NCBI RefSeq assembly: GCF_006715485.1
Contig: NZ_VFNH01000001.1
Span: 1,364,001-1,428,000, forward strand
Length of the DNA stretch: 64,000 nucleotides
Direction: 5' to 3'
Origin: Herbaspirillum sp. SJZ107
GTDB taxonomy: Bacteria > Pseudomonadota > Gammaproteobacteria > Burkholderiales > Burkholderiaceae_D
This document shows, piece by piece, positions 21,294 through 30,537 of the stretch; position 1 is the stretch's first letter, and every line of letters starts with the position of its first letter. The translations under genes were made by a program, and so were the position numbers. The notes under the pieces are model-generated. The model was not told where the DNA came from, ran no database searches, and saw only the letters and a program-made list of their open reading frames with translations.

Positions 21294-22388
21294 ATGTCCG
21301 GCAACACATTTGGCAAGCTGTTTTCCGTAACCACTTTCGGCGAGTCGCACGGTCCGGCCATCGGCTGCGTGATCGACGGCTGCCCGCCCGGGCTGGCCCT
21401 GTCCGAGGCCGACATCCAGCCCGAGCTCGACCGCCGCAAGCCGGGCACCTCGCGCCACGTGACCCAGCGCCAGGAAGCCGACCGGGTGCAGATCCTGTCC
21501 GGCGTCTACCAGGGCGTCACCACCGGCACCCCGATCGCGCTGCTGATCCAGAACGAGGACCAGCGCAGTAAGGATTACGGCAACATCGCCGAGACCTTCC
21601 GTCCCGGCCATGCCGACTACACCTACTGGCACAAGTACGGCGTGCGCGATCCGCGCGGCGGCGGCCGCTCGTCGGCGCGCCTGACCGCGCCGGTGGTCGG
21701 CGCCGGCGCCGTCGCCAAGAAATGGCTGCGCGAGCGCTTCGGCATGGAATTCATGGGCTGCATGCGCCAGCTGGGCGACATCGAGGTGCCGTTCCAGGGC
21801 TGGGAACACGTGCATGCGAATCCCTTCTTCGCCGCCACCGGCGACGCCGACCTGCTGGCGCGCATGGAAGCCGCGATGGACGAGCTGCGCCGCGCCGGCG
21901 ACTCGATCGGCGCGCGCATCGACGTGGTGGCGAAGAACGTGCCGGTCGGCCTCGGCCAGCCGCTGTACGACAAGCTGGACGCCGACATCGCCTATGCGAT
22001 GATGGGGATCAATGCGGTCAAGGGCGTCGAGATCGGTGCCGGTTTCGCCTCGGTGGCGCAGAAAGGTTCCGAGCACGGCGACGAGCTGACGCCGGAAGGT
22101 TTCGTCGGCAACAATGCCGGGGGTGTGCTGGGCGGCATCTCGACCGGGCAGGACATCACGGTGTCGATCGCGATCAAGCCGACCTCGTCGATCCGCACGC
22201 CGCGCCGTTCGATCGACAAGGACGGCAACCCGGTGTCGGTCGAGACCTTCGGTCGCCACGACCCGTGCGTCGGCATCCGGGCGACGCCGATCGCGGAAGC
22301 GATGCTGGCGCTGGTGCTGATCGATCATGTGATGATGCACCGCGGGCAGTGCGGGGATGTGAAGGTCGGTACGCCGCGCTTGAGCTGA
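21294..22388 (+). CDS. aroC: Chorismate synthase
   Basis: Last step of the shikimate pathway: 5-enolpyruvylshikimate-3-phosphate to chorismate, using reduced FMN. The 364-residue protein begins [20 protein letters not shown] (signature 1, with the active-site His) and carries [17 protein letters not shown] (~125-141) and, near the C-terminus, [18 protein letters not shown]. Length matches the family. No good Shine-Dalgarno is visible before the ATG, but the conserved N-terminus fixes the start. No other aro gene is near. Confidence 0.97.
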   Translation: MSGNTFGKLFSVTTFGESHGPAIGCVIDGCPPGLALSEADIQPELDRRKPGTSRHVTQRQEADRVQILSGVYQGVTTGTPIALLIQNEDQRSKDYGNIAETFRPGHADYTYWHKYGVRDPRGGGRSSARLTAPVVGAGAVAKKWLRERFGMEFMGCMRQLGDIEVPFQGWEHVHANPFFAATGDADLLARMEAAMDELRRAGDSIGARIDVVAKNVPVGLGQPLYDKLDADIAYAMMGINAVKGVEIGAGFASVAQKGSEHGDELTPEGFVGNNAGGVLGGISTGQDITVSIAIKPTSSIRTPRRSIDKDGNPVSVETFGRHDPCVGIRATPIAEAMLALVLIDHVMMHRGQCGDVKVGTPRLS

Positions 22389-22423
22389 CACCGGCCGGCT
22401 GGCGATTCCCGTCGGCATATGAA

Positions 22424-22511
22424 CGTCGCCCCTGCGCAGGCAGGGGCCCAATTTTGCACGCATTACGTCAGCGCATGCAGACCTTGGGCCCCTGCCTTCG
22501 CAGGGGCGACG
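22424..22511. repeat. Long intergenic palindrome, dispersed family copy 2
   Basis: Left arm 22424-22451 and right arm 22484-22511 form a 28-bp inverted repeat with a single mismatch and a 32-nt loop. The outer arm sequence CGTCGCCCCTGCGCAGGCAG is nearly that of the 4743-4827 element. It lies between the convergent aroC and HDOD genes. No T-run follows. Confidence 0.85.
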
Positions 22512-22557
22512 TGCTTGGTTTACGTCTTGTTGTCTTTGCCGCGGCCAGCAAGCCAGG

Positions 22558-24054
22558 TTACTTCGCCACCTCGGCCTGCTGGCGCCGCTCCACCGTCTGC
22601 ACCACCAGCGCCCTCAAATCGTTCAGCAGCGAAAACTCGGTCTGGTTCAGGTACACCGAGGGATAGCGGTCGTCCCAGTCGCCATAGATGAAGCCGACCG
22701 GCTCGCCGTGCGTGCACAGCGGGATGATCACGAAGCAGTGGCCGTCGCCCAGCGAGGCCTTCCACCAGCCCGGCAGCTTGCTGGCGAACTTCGGGTCGTG
22801 CGCGTTTTCGATGAAGATCACGCGGTCGCTGCCGAGCGCGGCGAAGAACACGTTCGGTTCGTAGCTGTCGTCGAAGGCGAGCTGCGGCAGCATCGCCTTG
22901 GCGCCGTCGCCGAGGCCGATCTTGGCGCTGTACTTGCCGTCGCGGCGGCTGCGCAGGAAGCCGAAGGCGCGCGTGAACGACAGGCCGTGGTAGGCGGTCT
23001 CGATCGCCATCGACATCATCTGGCCCGGGGTGGCGCTGGCCCCGCCCGCTGCAGCCTCGCGCATGTCGCTCACGCCGCTCAGCAGGACCTTGTTGCCGGC
23101 CTCGCGCATGCGCGCGCTGGCGGCGCTGCGGGCGCGCTTCTCGGGCGGGTTGGCCAGCGGCGCGATCGACAGTTCCGCGGCCGCTTCGGCCTTGGCCATT
23201 TCGACGGCGCCGACGATGGCTTCCGGGGCCACGCCGAGCATCGCCGAAAAATCGGCGGCCAGCTCGGCCACCCGCGCGGCGCCGGCTTCGTCGCCGTTCC
23301 ACAGCGATTCCGCGCATTGCGAGGACATGGTGCCGAGCGCCGCCAGCCAGTCGTCGTGACCGAAGGCGTCGGAACGCTCGCCCGGCTCGACCCGGCGCAT
23401 GCCGGCGGTCAGGTTGCGCGGCAGGCCCCAGTGCTCGGCGGTGGCACGCCCGATCTGTTCCAGCGACAGGCCCAGATGGTCGTGCGCGGCGGCGTCCTGG
23501 CGGCCGGCATCGTCGCCGCCGGCCTGCTGCTGCAGCAGGATCCAGTGCTCGGGCAGGTAGAAGGTGACCATCATGCGGCCCAGCGAGTGCAGGATCGAGC
23601 ACACCACGGCTTCCTCGGGATCGCGGCTGGCCGACTGCAGCGCCACCTTCTGCGCCACCATCCCAGCCAGCACCGCCTTTTCCATCTCGATGTGGGCCTG
23701 CAGCGAGTCCGGGCTCGACTTGCCGAGTTCCTCGATCAGCTTCAGGCCCAGCGCCAGGTGGCCGATGGCTTCGGTGCCGAGCACCAGCACCGCCTTGGAG
23801 ACGGTGTTGATGCGCTGGCCGAAGGCCGAGTACATGCCGCTGTTGGCCAGGCGCAGCACCTTCTGGGTCAGCACCGGATCCGACAGCACCGTCTGGGTCA
23901 TCGAGAAGTCGCGCTCGTCCTCGCCGCGCATCGAGGCCAGGATGGCGGTGATGGCACGGGTGAAGCCGGGCATGTCGCCGCGCTTGCGGATGCGTTCCCA
24001 CAGCAGGGCCAGGGTGGCCTCGGCTTTCGGCGAGCGCTGGATTGTCTCATTCAT
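22558..24054 (-). CDS. HDOD domain signalling protein with C-terminal GAF-like domain
   Basis: 498 residues. An N-terminal HDOD domain (~20-215) is recognisable from LSDPVLTQKVLRLANSGMYSAFGQRINTV and ILHSLGRMMV. HDOD domains are HD-like modules without reliable metal ligands and act as protein-interaction signalling units. The C-terminal ~170 residues (AIETAYHGLSFTRAFGFLRS ... CFVIIPLCTHGEPVGFIYGDW) look like a GAF domain. The ATG overlaps the stop of the upstream GGDEF-EAL gene by 4 nt, so the two are coupled and probably work in one c-di-GMP-related output. The ligand and partners are unknown. Confidence 0.87.
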   Translation of the reverse strand: MNETIQRSPKAEATLALLWERIRKRGDMPGFTRAITAILASMRGEDERDFSMTQTVLSDPVLTQKVLRLANSGMYSAFGQRINTVSKAVLVLGTEAIGHLALGLKLIEELGKSSPDSLQAHIEMEKAVLAGMVAQKVALQSASRDPEEAVVCSILHSLGRMMVTFYLPEHWILLQQQAGGDDAGRQDAAAHDHLGLSLEQIGRATAEHWGLPRNLTAGMRRVEPGERSDAFGHDDWLAALGTMSSQCAESLWNGDEAGAARVAELAADFSAMLGVAPEAIVGAVEMAKAEAAAELSIAPLANPPEKRARSAASARMREAGNKVLLSGVSDMREAAAGGASATPGQMMSMAIETAYHGLSFTRAFGFLRSRRDGKYSAKIGLGDGAKAMLPQLAFDDSYEPNVFFAALGSDRVIFIENAHDPKFASKLPGWWKASLGDGHCFVIIPLCTHGEPVGFIYGDWDDRYPSVYLNQTEFSLLNDLRALVVQTVERRQQAEVAK

Positions 24055-25799
24055 TGTATGCCTGCTCGTAGTTCGTCGGGCAGCAGCGCCGCGTACAGGT
24101 TTTCCTTGAGGGCGGCCATGGCCACGTGGGCCGGCATCGGCTTGCCTGTGAGGTAGCCCTGCACATAGTCGCAGCCGCGCGATGCCATGTAGCCCAGTTG
24201 TTCTTCGGTCTCGACGCCCTCGGCGACCACCGACAGGCCAAGGTGCTTGGCCAGGTCGAGCACGGTGTTGCAGATGGCCGCGTCCTTGGCCGACGCCGGC
24301 AAGTCCTTGATGAAGGCGCGGTCGATCTTCAGCACCGAGATCGGGAAGCGCTTCAGGTAGGCCAGCGAGGAGTAGCCGGTGCCGAAATCGTCGATCGCGA
24401 TGCGCGCGCGCCGCTCGGCCATCTTTTGCAGGATCGCTTCGGCGTGCACCGGATCGATCATCAGCGTGCCCTCGGTGATCTCGAGCACCAGCTTGTCGCC
24501 CGAGGTGCCGGAAAAGGCGAGGGCATCGTCGAGCACCGCCAGGAAGCGGTCGTTGCGGAACTGGCGCGGGCTGATGTTGACCGAGATGTAGAGGTCGCGC
24601 TTGGCGACTTCCTCGAACTGGCGGATCTGCGCGCAGGCTGCCTTCAGCGCCCATGCGCCCAGCAGGTTGATCAGGCCGTTGGTTTCGGCGATCGGGATGA
24701 AGCGCACCGGCGGCACCATGCCAAGGGTCGGGTGCTTCCAGCGCATCAGCGTCTCGAAGCCTTCGATGCGGCGCGAGCGCGAGCACACGATCGGCTGGTA
24801 ATACAGCTGGAATTCGCCTTCGCGCACGGCCTGGAACATCGCCGCTTCCAGCGAGATGTCGTGCTGCGGAGGTCCGCTTTCCTTCACGCTGTAGACCACG
24901 GTGCGCGCGCCGCCGGTTTCCTTGGCGCGGCCCATGGCGGCGTCGGCCAGGGCCAGCAGGCGCACCTCGTCCTCGGCATGCTCGGGATATACCGAGACTC
25001 CGATCGAGGCGCCCAGGTAGATCGTGTGGCTGCCGACCTCGAACGGCGACTGCAGCGCCGCCAGCAGGCGCCCGGTGACCAGCTTGATCTGGGCCGGGCT
25101 CAAGGTGCCGGGCAGCACCGCCACGAATTCGTCGCCGCCGACGCGCGCCAGCGTATCGCTGTCGCGCAGCGTCTTGCGCAGGCGCGCCGCGGCCTGGCGC
25201 AGGATGTCGTCGCCGACCGGGTGGCCGAGGCCGTCGTTGACCTTCTTGAAGCCGTCCAGGCCGATGTTGGCGATCGAAAAACCCTGGCCCGAACGGCGCG
25301 CGTTGGCGATCACCATGCGGATGCGGTCGGACAGCAGCAGCCGGTTGGGCAGCTCGGTCAGCGCATCGTGGGTCGCCATGTGGCGCAGCTGCTGTTCGGT
25401 GGCGCGCTGGGCCGACATGTCGCGGCCCACGGCCAGCAGGTCATGGCCGCCGGCCAGGGGGGCGACGCGCAGTTCGAACCAGGTGTCGTGCTCGCCGCAG
25501 CGCAGCCGTGCCTCGACCAGGATGGCATCGCCGCGCGCGGTAGCGTCGACGATCGCGTTGCGCAGCGCTGCCTGGTCGGTCTCCGGCGCCAGCAGCGGCA
25601 GCGCGCTGCCGGCCAGCGGCGCGCCTGCGGCCAGGCGCTGGCGGGCACGGTGGCTGGCAAAGCGGATCAGGCCGGACGGGTCGAGGCGGAATACGACGTC
25701 GCCGGCGGCTTCCAGCAGGTGGTCGAGGCTGGAACCCTGCGCCGCCTGGCTCCCGTGTGTCTGATCCTGTTTCGCTGCAGCGGATGAACTGGAGCCCAT
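24051..25799 (-). CDS. PAS-GGDEF-EAL cyclic di-GMP enzyme
   Basis: 582 residues: a PAS-like sensor (~26-140, LLEAAGDVVFRLDPSGLIRF), a GGDEF domain (~145-305) with intact VGGDEF, and an EAL domain (~325-575) with FETLMRW in the EAL position, VLEITEG and DDFGTGYSSL. The ETL variant keeps the catalytic Glu, so both synthesis and hydrolysis of c-di-GMP are possible; which dominates cannot be told. No membrane segment or signal peptide is seen, so it is cytoplasmic. It is translationally coupled to the HDOD gene and divergent from the AidB-like gene. Confidence 0.92.
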   Translation of the reverse strand: MGSSSSAAAKQDQTHGSQAAQGSSLDHLLEAAGDVVFRLDPSGLIRFASHRARQRLAAGAPLAGSALPLLAPETDQAALRNAIVDATARGDAILVEARLRCGEHDTWFELRVAPLAGGHDLLAVGRDMSAQRATEQQLRHMATHDALTELPNRLLLSDRIRMVIANARRSGQGFSIANIGLDGFKKVNDGLGHPVGDDILRQAAARLRKTLRDSDTLARVGGDEFVAVLPGTLSPAQIKLVTGRLLAALQSPFEVGSHTIYLGASIGVSVYPEHAEDEVRLLALADAAMGRAKETGGARTVVYSVKESGPPQHDISLEAAMFQAVREGEFQLYYQPIVCSRSRRIEGFETLMRWKHPTLGMVPPVRFIPIAETNGLINLLGAWALKAACAQIRQFEEVAKRDLYISVNISPRQFRNDRFLAVLDDALAFSGTSGDKLVLEITEGTLMIDPVHAEAILQKMAERRARIAIDDFGTGYSSLAYLKRFPISVLKIDRAFIKDLPASAKDAAICNTVLDLAKHLGLSVVAEGVETEEQLGYMASRGCDYVQGYLTGKPMPAHVAMAALKENLYAALLPDELRAGIQ

Positions 25800-26121
25800 T
25801 GTGTAAATAGTTGCTTTCTTAACGTGTTCGGAACGTCGGGCGTGCTGTCGGAAACTGCCGAGTGTACCAAATCAGCAAAGAATGTATCACTGAAAGATTC
25901 CAATAAGCATTAAAAAGCACAAGCCGCATCGTCGTTGGGTGCCGGGTGCTTGCCGGGTACGCATGTTTGCGCTAGCCTGATTGCCTTATCGATAAGCCGA
26001 TCGACGCCCCACCCTTGCATTGTCGCCGATATAGTGCAATTAGGAAACTTTTGAGCGTGATCGATGATGCTTCATTGCAACACCGAGCACGCTGCGAACT
26101 CACAGTTGCCGGGAGACGCCC
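25800..26121. other. Divergent intergenic region, no gene seen
   Basis: 322 bp between the GGDEF-EAL gene (minus) and the AidB-like gene (plus). It is clearly richer in A+T than the flanks (e.g. around 25880-25920). It must hold both promoters, but I could not single out a convincing -35/-10 pair, repeat or small ORF. GGGAGA before 26122 is the ribosome site of the dehydrogenase. Confidence 0.5.
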
Positions 26122-27819
26122 ATGAACCGTTTCGATACGCACGAGGTATTCAACCAGGCGTCGGCGTTCGCCGACGTCAACCTGTTTGCCTGCGATCCGG
26201 CGCTGCGCGAAGGGCTGGCGCGCGAAGGCGGCGGCTGGGCGGCGCCGGGACTGGAGCAGCTCGGCGCCCGTCTCGGCAGTGCGGCGGTGCGCGAGCTGGC
26301 GCGGCTGGCCAACGAGTTTTCGCCCAGGCTGGTCAACTTCGACCGCAACGGCCGCCGCATCGACGAGGTCGAATTCCACCCGGCCTGGCATGAACTGATG
26401 GGCCTGCTGATCGGGAACGGCGCGCATTCGCTGCCCTGGGAGGGCGTCCAGCCGGGCGCGCAGGTGGCGCGTGCCGCCGCTTACCTGCTGTTCGGCCAGG
26501 TCGAGAACGGCACGCAATGTCCGGTCACGATGACCTACGCCTCGGTGCCTGCGCTGCGCCAGAACCCGGCCATCGCGGCGCGCTGGCTGCCGAAGATCCT
26601 GTCGCGCGACTATGACCCGCGCTCGCTGCCGGTCGGGCAGAAGCGCGGCGCCCTGGTCGGCATGGGCATGACCGAGAAACAGGGCGGCACCGACGTGCGC
26701 GCCAACACCACCCGCGCGACGCCGCTGGACCCGGGCAGCGCAAGGGCGCGCTTCGGCGGCGAGGGCGAAGGCGCCTGGAACATCGTCGGCCACAAGTGGT
26801 TCTTTTCGGTGCCGCAGTCGGATGCGCACCTGATCCTGGCGCAGACCGACGAGGGTGGCAGTGCCGGTTTATCGTGCTTTTTCGTGCCGCGCTTCCTGCC
26901 GGACGGCAGCCGCAACGCGATCCGCGTGCAGCGCCTCAAGAACAAGCTGGGCAACCGCTCGAGCGCCTCGTCCGAAGTCGAATTCTGCGACGCCGTCGGC
27001 TGGATGATCGGCAAGGAAGGGCGCGGCATCCCGACCATCCTCGAGATGGGCAGCCACACCCGCCTCGATTGCGTGCTCGGCAGCGCCGGCATCATGCGCG
27101 CGGCGTTGTGCCATGCGCTGCACCATGCGCGCGGGCGCAGCGCCTTCGGCCGGCCGCTGGCGCAGCAGCCGCTGATGCAGAACGTGCTGGCCGACCTGGC
27201 GCTCGAATCCGAGGCGGCGACGGCGTTTTCGCTCAGGTTGGCGCGCTGTTTTGATCAGGTGAGCGACCCGGTGGCCGGTCCGGCCCAGGCGCTGCTGGCC
27301 CGCATCCTGACCCCGGCCGGCAAGTACTGGATATGTAAACGCGGTCCCGGTTTTGGCGCCGAGGCGATGGAAGTCATGGGCGGCAACGGTTACGTCGAAG
27401 ACGGACCGCTGGCGCGCCTGTACCGCGAATTCCCCGTCAATTCGATCTGGGAAGGTTCCGGCAACGTGATGTGCCTGGACGTGCTGCGGGCAATCGCCAG
27501 GGGACCCGAAATGCGCGACGCCCTGGAAACCGAGCTGGCGCCGGCAGCCGGACGCGACGCGCGCTTCGATGCCCATGCGGCGCGCCTGCTCGACGGTTTG
27601 GCGGCCTCGGCACAGGACGAATTCGGCGCGCGCCGGCTGGCCGAAGGGCTGGTGCTGGCGGTGCAGGCCAGCCTGCTGCTGCGCCACGCGCCGGATTACG
27701 TTGCCGATGCCTTCGTCGCCTCGCGTATCGCGCGTGAACCCGGCGGCGCCTTCGGACGTCTGCCGGAGGGGGTCGACAGTGCGGCGATCCTGGCGCGGGC
27801 GCTGGTCGAGACACCGTAA
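26122..27819 (+). CDS. AidB-like acyl-CoA dehydrogenase family protein
   Basis: 565 residues. It has the acyl-CoA dehydrogenase fold with the AidB-type layout. The FAD-binding block GMGMTEKQGGTDVRANTT (~178-195), the GHKWFFSVPQSDAHLILAQT segment, the RLDCVLGSAGIMRAAL helix and MEVMGGNGYVEDGPLARLYRE near residue 415 are all present. E. coli AidB is an alkylation-response flavoprotein that binds DNA and may protect or destroy alkylating agents; others in the branch act as short or branched acyl-CoA dehydrogenases. No ada/alkB gene is nearby. The start has GGGAGA about 7 nt upstream. Confidence 0.88.
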   Translation: MNRFDTHEVFNQASAFADVNLFACDPALREGLAREGGGWAAPGLEQLGARLGSAAVRELARLANEFSPRLVNFDRNGRRIDEVEFHPAWHELMGLLIGNGAHSLPWEGVQPGAQVARAAAYLLFGQVENGTQCPVTMTYASVPALRQNPAIAARWLPKILSRDYDPRSLPVGQKRGALVGMGMTEKQGGTDVRANTTRATPLDPGSARARFGGEGEGAWNIVGHKWFFSVPQSDAHLILAQTDEGGSAGLSCFFVPRFLPDGSRNAIRVQRLKNKLGNRSSASSEVEFCDAVGWMIGKEGRGIPTILEMGSHTRLDCVLGSAGIMRAALCHALHHARGRSAFGRPLAQQPLMQNVLADLALESEAATAFSLRLARCFDQVSDPVAGPAQALLARILTPAGKYWICKRGPGFGAEAMEVMGGNGYVEDGPLARLYREFPVNSIWEGSGNVMCLDVLRAIARGPEMRDALETELAPAAGRDARFDAHAARLLDGLAASAQDEFGARRLAEGLVLAVQASLLLRHAPDYVADAFVASRIAREPGGAFGRLPEGVDSAAILARALVETP

Positions 27820-27857
27820 TTGCTATCAAGAAACAAATAGTTTTTGTTGTTAAAGAC

Positions 27858-27886
27858 GCGACAAAGCGGCGCGCGGCTGGGATAAT
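27858..27886 (+). promoter_or_regulatory. Probable sigma-70 promoter of upp
   Basis: GCGACA (27858-27863), a 17-nt spacer, then GATAAT (27881-27886): 4/6 and 5/6 matches to TTGACA and TATAAT. It lies 32 bp before the upp ATG, so the leader is about 25 nt. Confidence 0.55.
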
Positions 27887-27918
27887 GCGGGCCACCAAGT
27901 CACAAGCCACCGCATTCC

Positions 27919-28578
27919 ATGTCGATAATGAAACAAGACCCGCGTTTTCCGAACCTGTTCATCCTGAACCATCCCCTGATTCAGCATAAGCTGACGCACA
28001 TGCGTGACCGCGGCACCTCGACCCGCACCTTCCGCGAGCTGCTGCGGGAGATCACGCTGCTGATGGGTTACGAGATCACGCGCGATCTGCCGCTGACGAC
28101 GCAACAGATCGAGACGCCGCTGGTCACGATCGACGCGCCGGTCATCGCCGGCAAGAAGCTGGCGATCGTCCCGATCCTGCGCGCCGGCATCGGCATGAGC
28201 GACGGCCTGCTGGAACTGGTGCCGTCGGCCCGCGTCGGCCACATCGGCGTGTTCCGCGACCCCGCCACCCACCAGCCGGTGGAATACCTGGTGCGCCTGC
28301 CGGACACCACCGAACGCACCTTCATCCTGTGCGATCCGATGGTCGCCACCGGCAACTCGGCGGTGTATGCGGTCGACGTGCTCAAGAAGCGCGGCGTGCC
28401 CGACGACCAGATCCTGTTCCTGGCCCTGGTGGCCGCGCCGGAAGGCGTCGAGGTGTTCCACAGGGCGCATCCGGACGTGAAGCTGTACGTGGCGTCGCTC
28501 GACAGCCACCTGAACGACCACGCCTACATCATCCCCGGCCTGGGCGATGCCGGCGACCGAATCTTCGGCACCAAGTAA
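27919..28578 (+). CDS. upp: Uracil phosphoribosyltransferase
   Basis: Salvages uracil with PRPP to UMP in the cytoplasm. 219 residues. [39 protein letters not shown], the PRPP-binding [11 protein letters not shown] (~138-148) and [17 protein letters not shown] are the family's conserved blocks. The C-terminal [17 protein letters not shown] is standard. There is no clear Shine-Dalgarno; an ATG three codons further in is an alternative start. An HPt gene follows after 19 nt. Confidence 0.96.
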   Translation: MSIMKQDPRFPNLFILNHPLIQHKLTHMRDRGTSTRTFRELLREITLLMGYEITRDLPLTTQQIETPLVTIDAPVIAGKKLAIVPILRAGIGMSDGLLELVPSARVGHIGVFRDPATHQPVEYLVRLPDTTERTFILCDPMVATGNSAVYAVDVLKKRGVPDDQILFLALVAAPEGVEVFHRAHPDVKLYVASLDSHLNDHAYIIPGLGDAGDRIFGTK

Positions 28579-28597
28579 GCGCAACGGGGGAGGGCAC

Positions 28598-28972
28598 ATG
28601 AGCGACGCGGTCGATGCCGAATTCTTTACCCGCCTGTCGGAGCTGAACGACAAGTTCGCAGCCAGCCTGCCGCACACGCTCGGACGCCTGTCCGAGGCGC
28701 GCGCGGCCTTCGACCCGGCCCATCCGCAGGCGGCGCTGGTGGACGAGATGCACGCGATCCTGCATACGCTGGCCGGCTCGGCCGCGACTTTCGGTTTCCG
28801 GGTGCTCGGCACGCAGGCGCGCGTGCTCGAGCAGCGGCTGCGCGTCTTCACCACGTTCGACGCGGTCCTGCCGGCAGATTGGGAAGCCTGGTTGGCCGAA
28901 CTCGACGTGTACGTGGCCTGGGGACGGGACGATCCAAAATCCGCCTACCCTAACGATGAGGCCGCTATTTAG
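28598..28972 (+). CDS. HPt (histidine phosphotransfer) domain protein
   Basis: A 124-residue stand-alone HPt protein. The phospho-acceptor is His56 in LHTLAGSAATFGF, matching the HxLKG[ST]A pattern of HPt four-helix bundles, with Leu/Phe at the expected helix positions. GGGGGAGGG precedes the ATG by ~5 nt. HPt proteins relay phosphate between a hybrid kinase and a response regulator, neither of which is nearby; the closest receiver domain is in the REC-GGDEF-EAL protein 7.5 kb away. Co-transcription with upp is likely from the 19-nt gap but functionally unexplained. Confidence 0.85.
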   Translation: MSDAVDAEFFTRLSELNDKFAASLPHTLGRLSEARAAFDPAHPQAALVDEMHAILHTLAGSAATFGFRVLGTQARVLEQRLRVFTTFDAVLPADWEAWLAELDVYVAWGRDDPKSAYPNDEAAI

Positions 28973-29169
28973 CGTTGCCGCAAGGTTCCTGTTCTGAAAA
29001 CGTTTGATCCAGAACAAACTTTACGATCCTCGATGACCTATATTCACCGTACTGCCGACGCAAATGGCGTTTGTAACGAATCGCCGAAGAGCCAGTAAAA
29101 GTTGGTTTTAGGAATTGTTACATGCTTTTTTTTATTTTGCGAAAACCGTGTACATCTGGTTTTATTCGG

Positions 29170-29175
29170 TATAAT
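29170..29175 (+). promoter_or_regulatory. -10 element of the cold-shock gene, with long leader
   Basis: A perfect TATAAT 112 bp before the cold-shock ATG. No good -35 is found at 17 bp (GTGTAC at 16 bp is the nearest). Transcription would begin near 29182 and give a ~105-nt 5' leader. Long structured leaders are typical of cspA-type genes and mediate cold-dependent translation. The region 28973-29165 upstream is A+T-rich and holds no gene that I can see. Confidence 0.55.
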
Positions 29176-29287
29176 TAGGGATCGTTGGATTCGAGTTAGC
29201 AGTGCAGTTAGTCTGTCATTTGTTTCTTGCTTCTTCAAACGATCGTAAACGGACGCAAGTCCACTTTAACTGAAATAGGAAATTGTA

Positions 29288-29491
29288 ATGGCAACTGGCA
29301 TCGTAAAATGGTTCAATGACTCGAAGGGCTTTGGCTTCATCACCCCGGACGAAGGCGGCGAAGATCTGTTCGCTCACTTCTCGGCTATCCAGAGCGCCGG
29401 CTTCAAGTCGCTGCAGGAAAACCAGCGCGTCTCGTTCGACGTGACCTCGGGTCCGAAGGGCAAGCAAGCTTCGAACATCCAGCCGCTGTAA
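29288..29491 (+). CDS. Cold-shock protein of the CspA family
   Basis: A 67-residue single CSD-domain RNA chaperone that binds single-stranded nucleic acid. RNP1 is KGFGFI (13-18) and RNP2 is LFAHFS (27-32; the usual form is VFVHFS). [10 protein letters not shown] and the C-terminal [13 protein letters not shown] complete the fold. AGGA lies 8 nt before the ATG. The gene is monocistronic, with its own promoter and an intrinsic terminator immediately downstream. Which paralog (CspA/C/D/E type) cannot be assigned from sequence alone. Confidence 0.96.
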   Translation: MATGIVKWFNDSKGFGFITPDEGGEDLFAHFSAIQSAGFKSLQENQRVSFDVTSGPKGKQASNIQPL

Positions 29492-29514
29492 TATAGCGCC
29501 GCTGCATGTCTGGC

Positions 29515-29548
29515 AAAAAATCCTCGGAATTTCCGGGGATTTTTTTTT
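29515..29548 (+). terminator. Intrinsic terminator of the cold-shock gene
   Basis: TCCTCGGA, a short AT loop, then TCCGGGGA followed by a run of nine T. A flanking A-run pairs with the T-run, so it may also serve the convergent LysR gene. Confidence 0.9.
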
Positions 29549-29602
29549 GCCTGTTTGATTTGTCTCCGCTTATTATTTCTGATTGTAAACTCATCAGTTC
29601 TG

Positions 29603-30517
29603 TCAGATCGCTGACTTATTCCGCCAATAGTCCGGCTGGGAATATGCCCGGCGTAGAAAATCGACGAACACGCGGATGCGCAAGGGCAAATGCCGCCGCT
29701 GCGCGAACACTGCATGGATATCGTTCCCGGGCGCGGCATATTGCTCCAATACCGGCAGCAAACGGCCGGCCTCGATATCGGCCCCCACTTCCCACATCGA
29801 ACGCCAGGCCAGGCCACGGCCTTCCAGCGCCCAGGCGTGCAGCACCGTGCCGTCGTTGCACACCATGTTGCCGCCCACTTTCAAGGTGACCGCCTTGCCG
29901 TGTTCGCGGAAGGTCCAGCCGCGCTGGCTGCCGGCGCTGCTGATCGCCAGGCAGTTGTGGCGCGCCAGGTCTTCCAGCGTCTGCGGCGTGCCATGGCGCT
30001 TCAGGTAAACGGGCGCCGCTACCACGACACGGTGGTTGTCCGCCAGCTTGACCCCGACCAGGTTGGAATCCTCGAGGCTGGCGATGCGGATCGCCACGTC
30101 GACGCCTTCGCCGACCACGTCGACCAGGCGGTCGCTCAGGTTGAGATTGACGCTCACCTCGCGGTGCTCGGCCAGGAAGGAGGGCAGCAACGGCGCCACG
30201 TGCTGGCGCCCGAAGCCGGCCGGCGCCGACACCAGCAGGTGGCCGCTGGCGCGCGCACTGCGCTCCGACACCGCCGACTCCGCTTCATCGAGCTCGGCGA
30301 GGATGCGCTGGCAGTCCTCGAGGAAGGCCGCGCCCTCGTCGGTCAGCGCCAGCTTGCGCGTGGTCCGCTGCAGCAGCTTGACGCCGAGCCGGCTTTCCAG
30401 CGCATCGAGGCGGCGGCCGATCATGGCCGGGGCGATGCCCTCGGCGCGGGCGGCGGCGGACAGGCTGCCGCGCGCGACCACCTCGACGAAGGTGGAGATC
30501 TGGCGGAAATGGTCCAT
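29603..30517 (-). CDS. LysR-family transcriptional regulator (next to aceB)
   Basis: 304 residues: N-terminal winged helix-turn-helix (residues ~3-62, LSAAARAEGIAPAMIGRRLDALESRLG) and a LysR effector-binding domain (~90-295, LLVSAPAGFGRQHVAPLLPSF). It is of the DsdC/AaeR-like CrgA group by its LVSAPAGFGR and RGLAWRSMWEVG text. Divergent from aceB with 136 bp between; the shared region has a clear dyad 20 bp from its own ATG. Regulation of aceB is possible from this layout but unproven. Confidence 0.93.
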   Translation of the reverse strand: MDHFRQISTFVEVVARGSLSAAARAEGIAPAMIGRRLDALESRLGVKLLQRTTRKLALTDEGAAFLEDCQRILAELDEAESAVSERSARASGHLLVSAPAGFGRQHVAPLLPSFLAEHREVSVNLNLSDRLVDVVGEGVDVAIRIASLEDSNLVGVKLADNHRVVVAAPVYLKRHGTPQTLEDLARHNCLAISSAGSQRGWTFREHGKAVTLKVGGNMVCNDGTVLHAWALEGRGLAWRSMWEVGADIEAGRLLPVLEQYAAPGNDIHAVFAQRRHLPLRIRVFVDFLRRAYSQPDYWRNKSAI

Positions 30518-30537
30518 CGCGGCGTCGGCTCCTCGCT

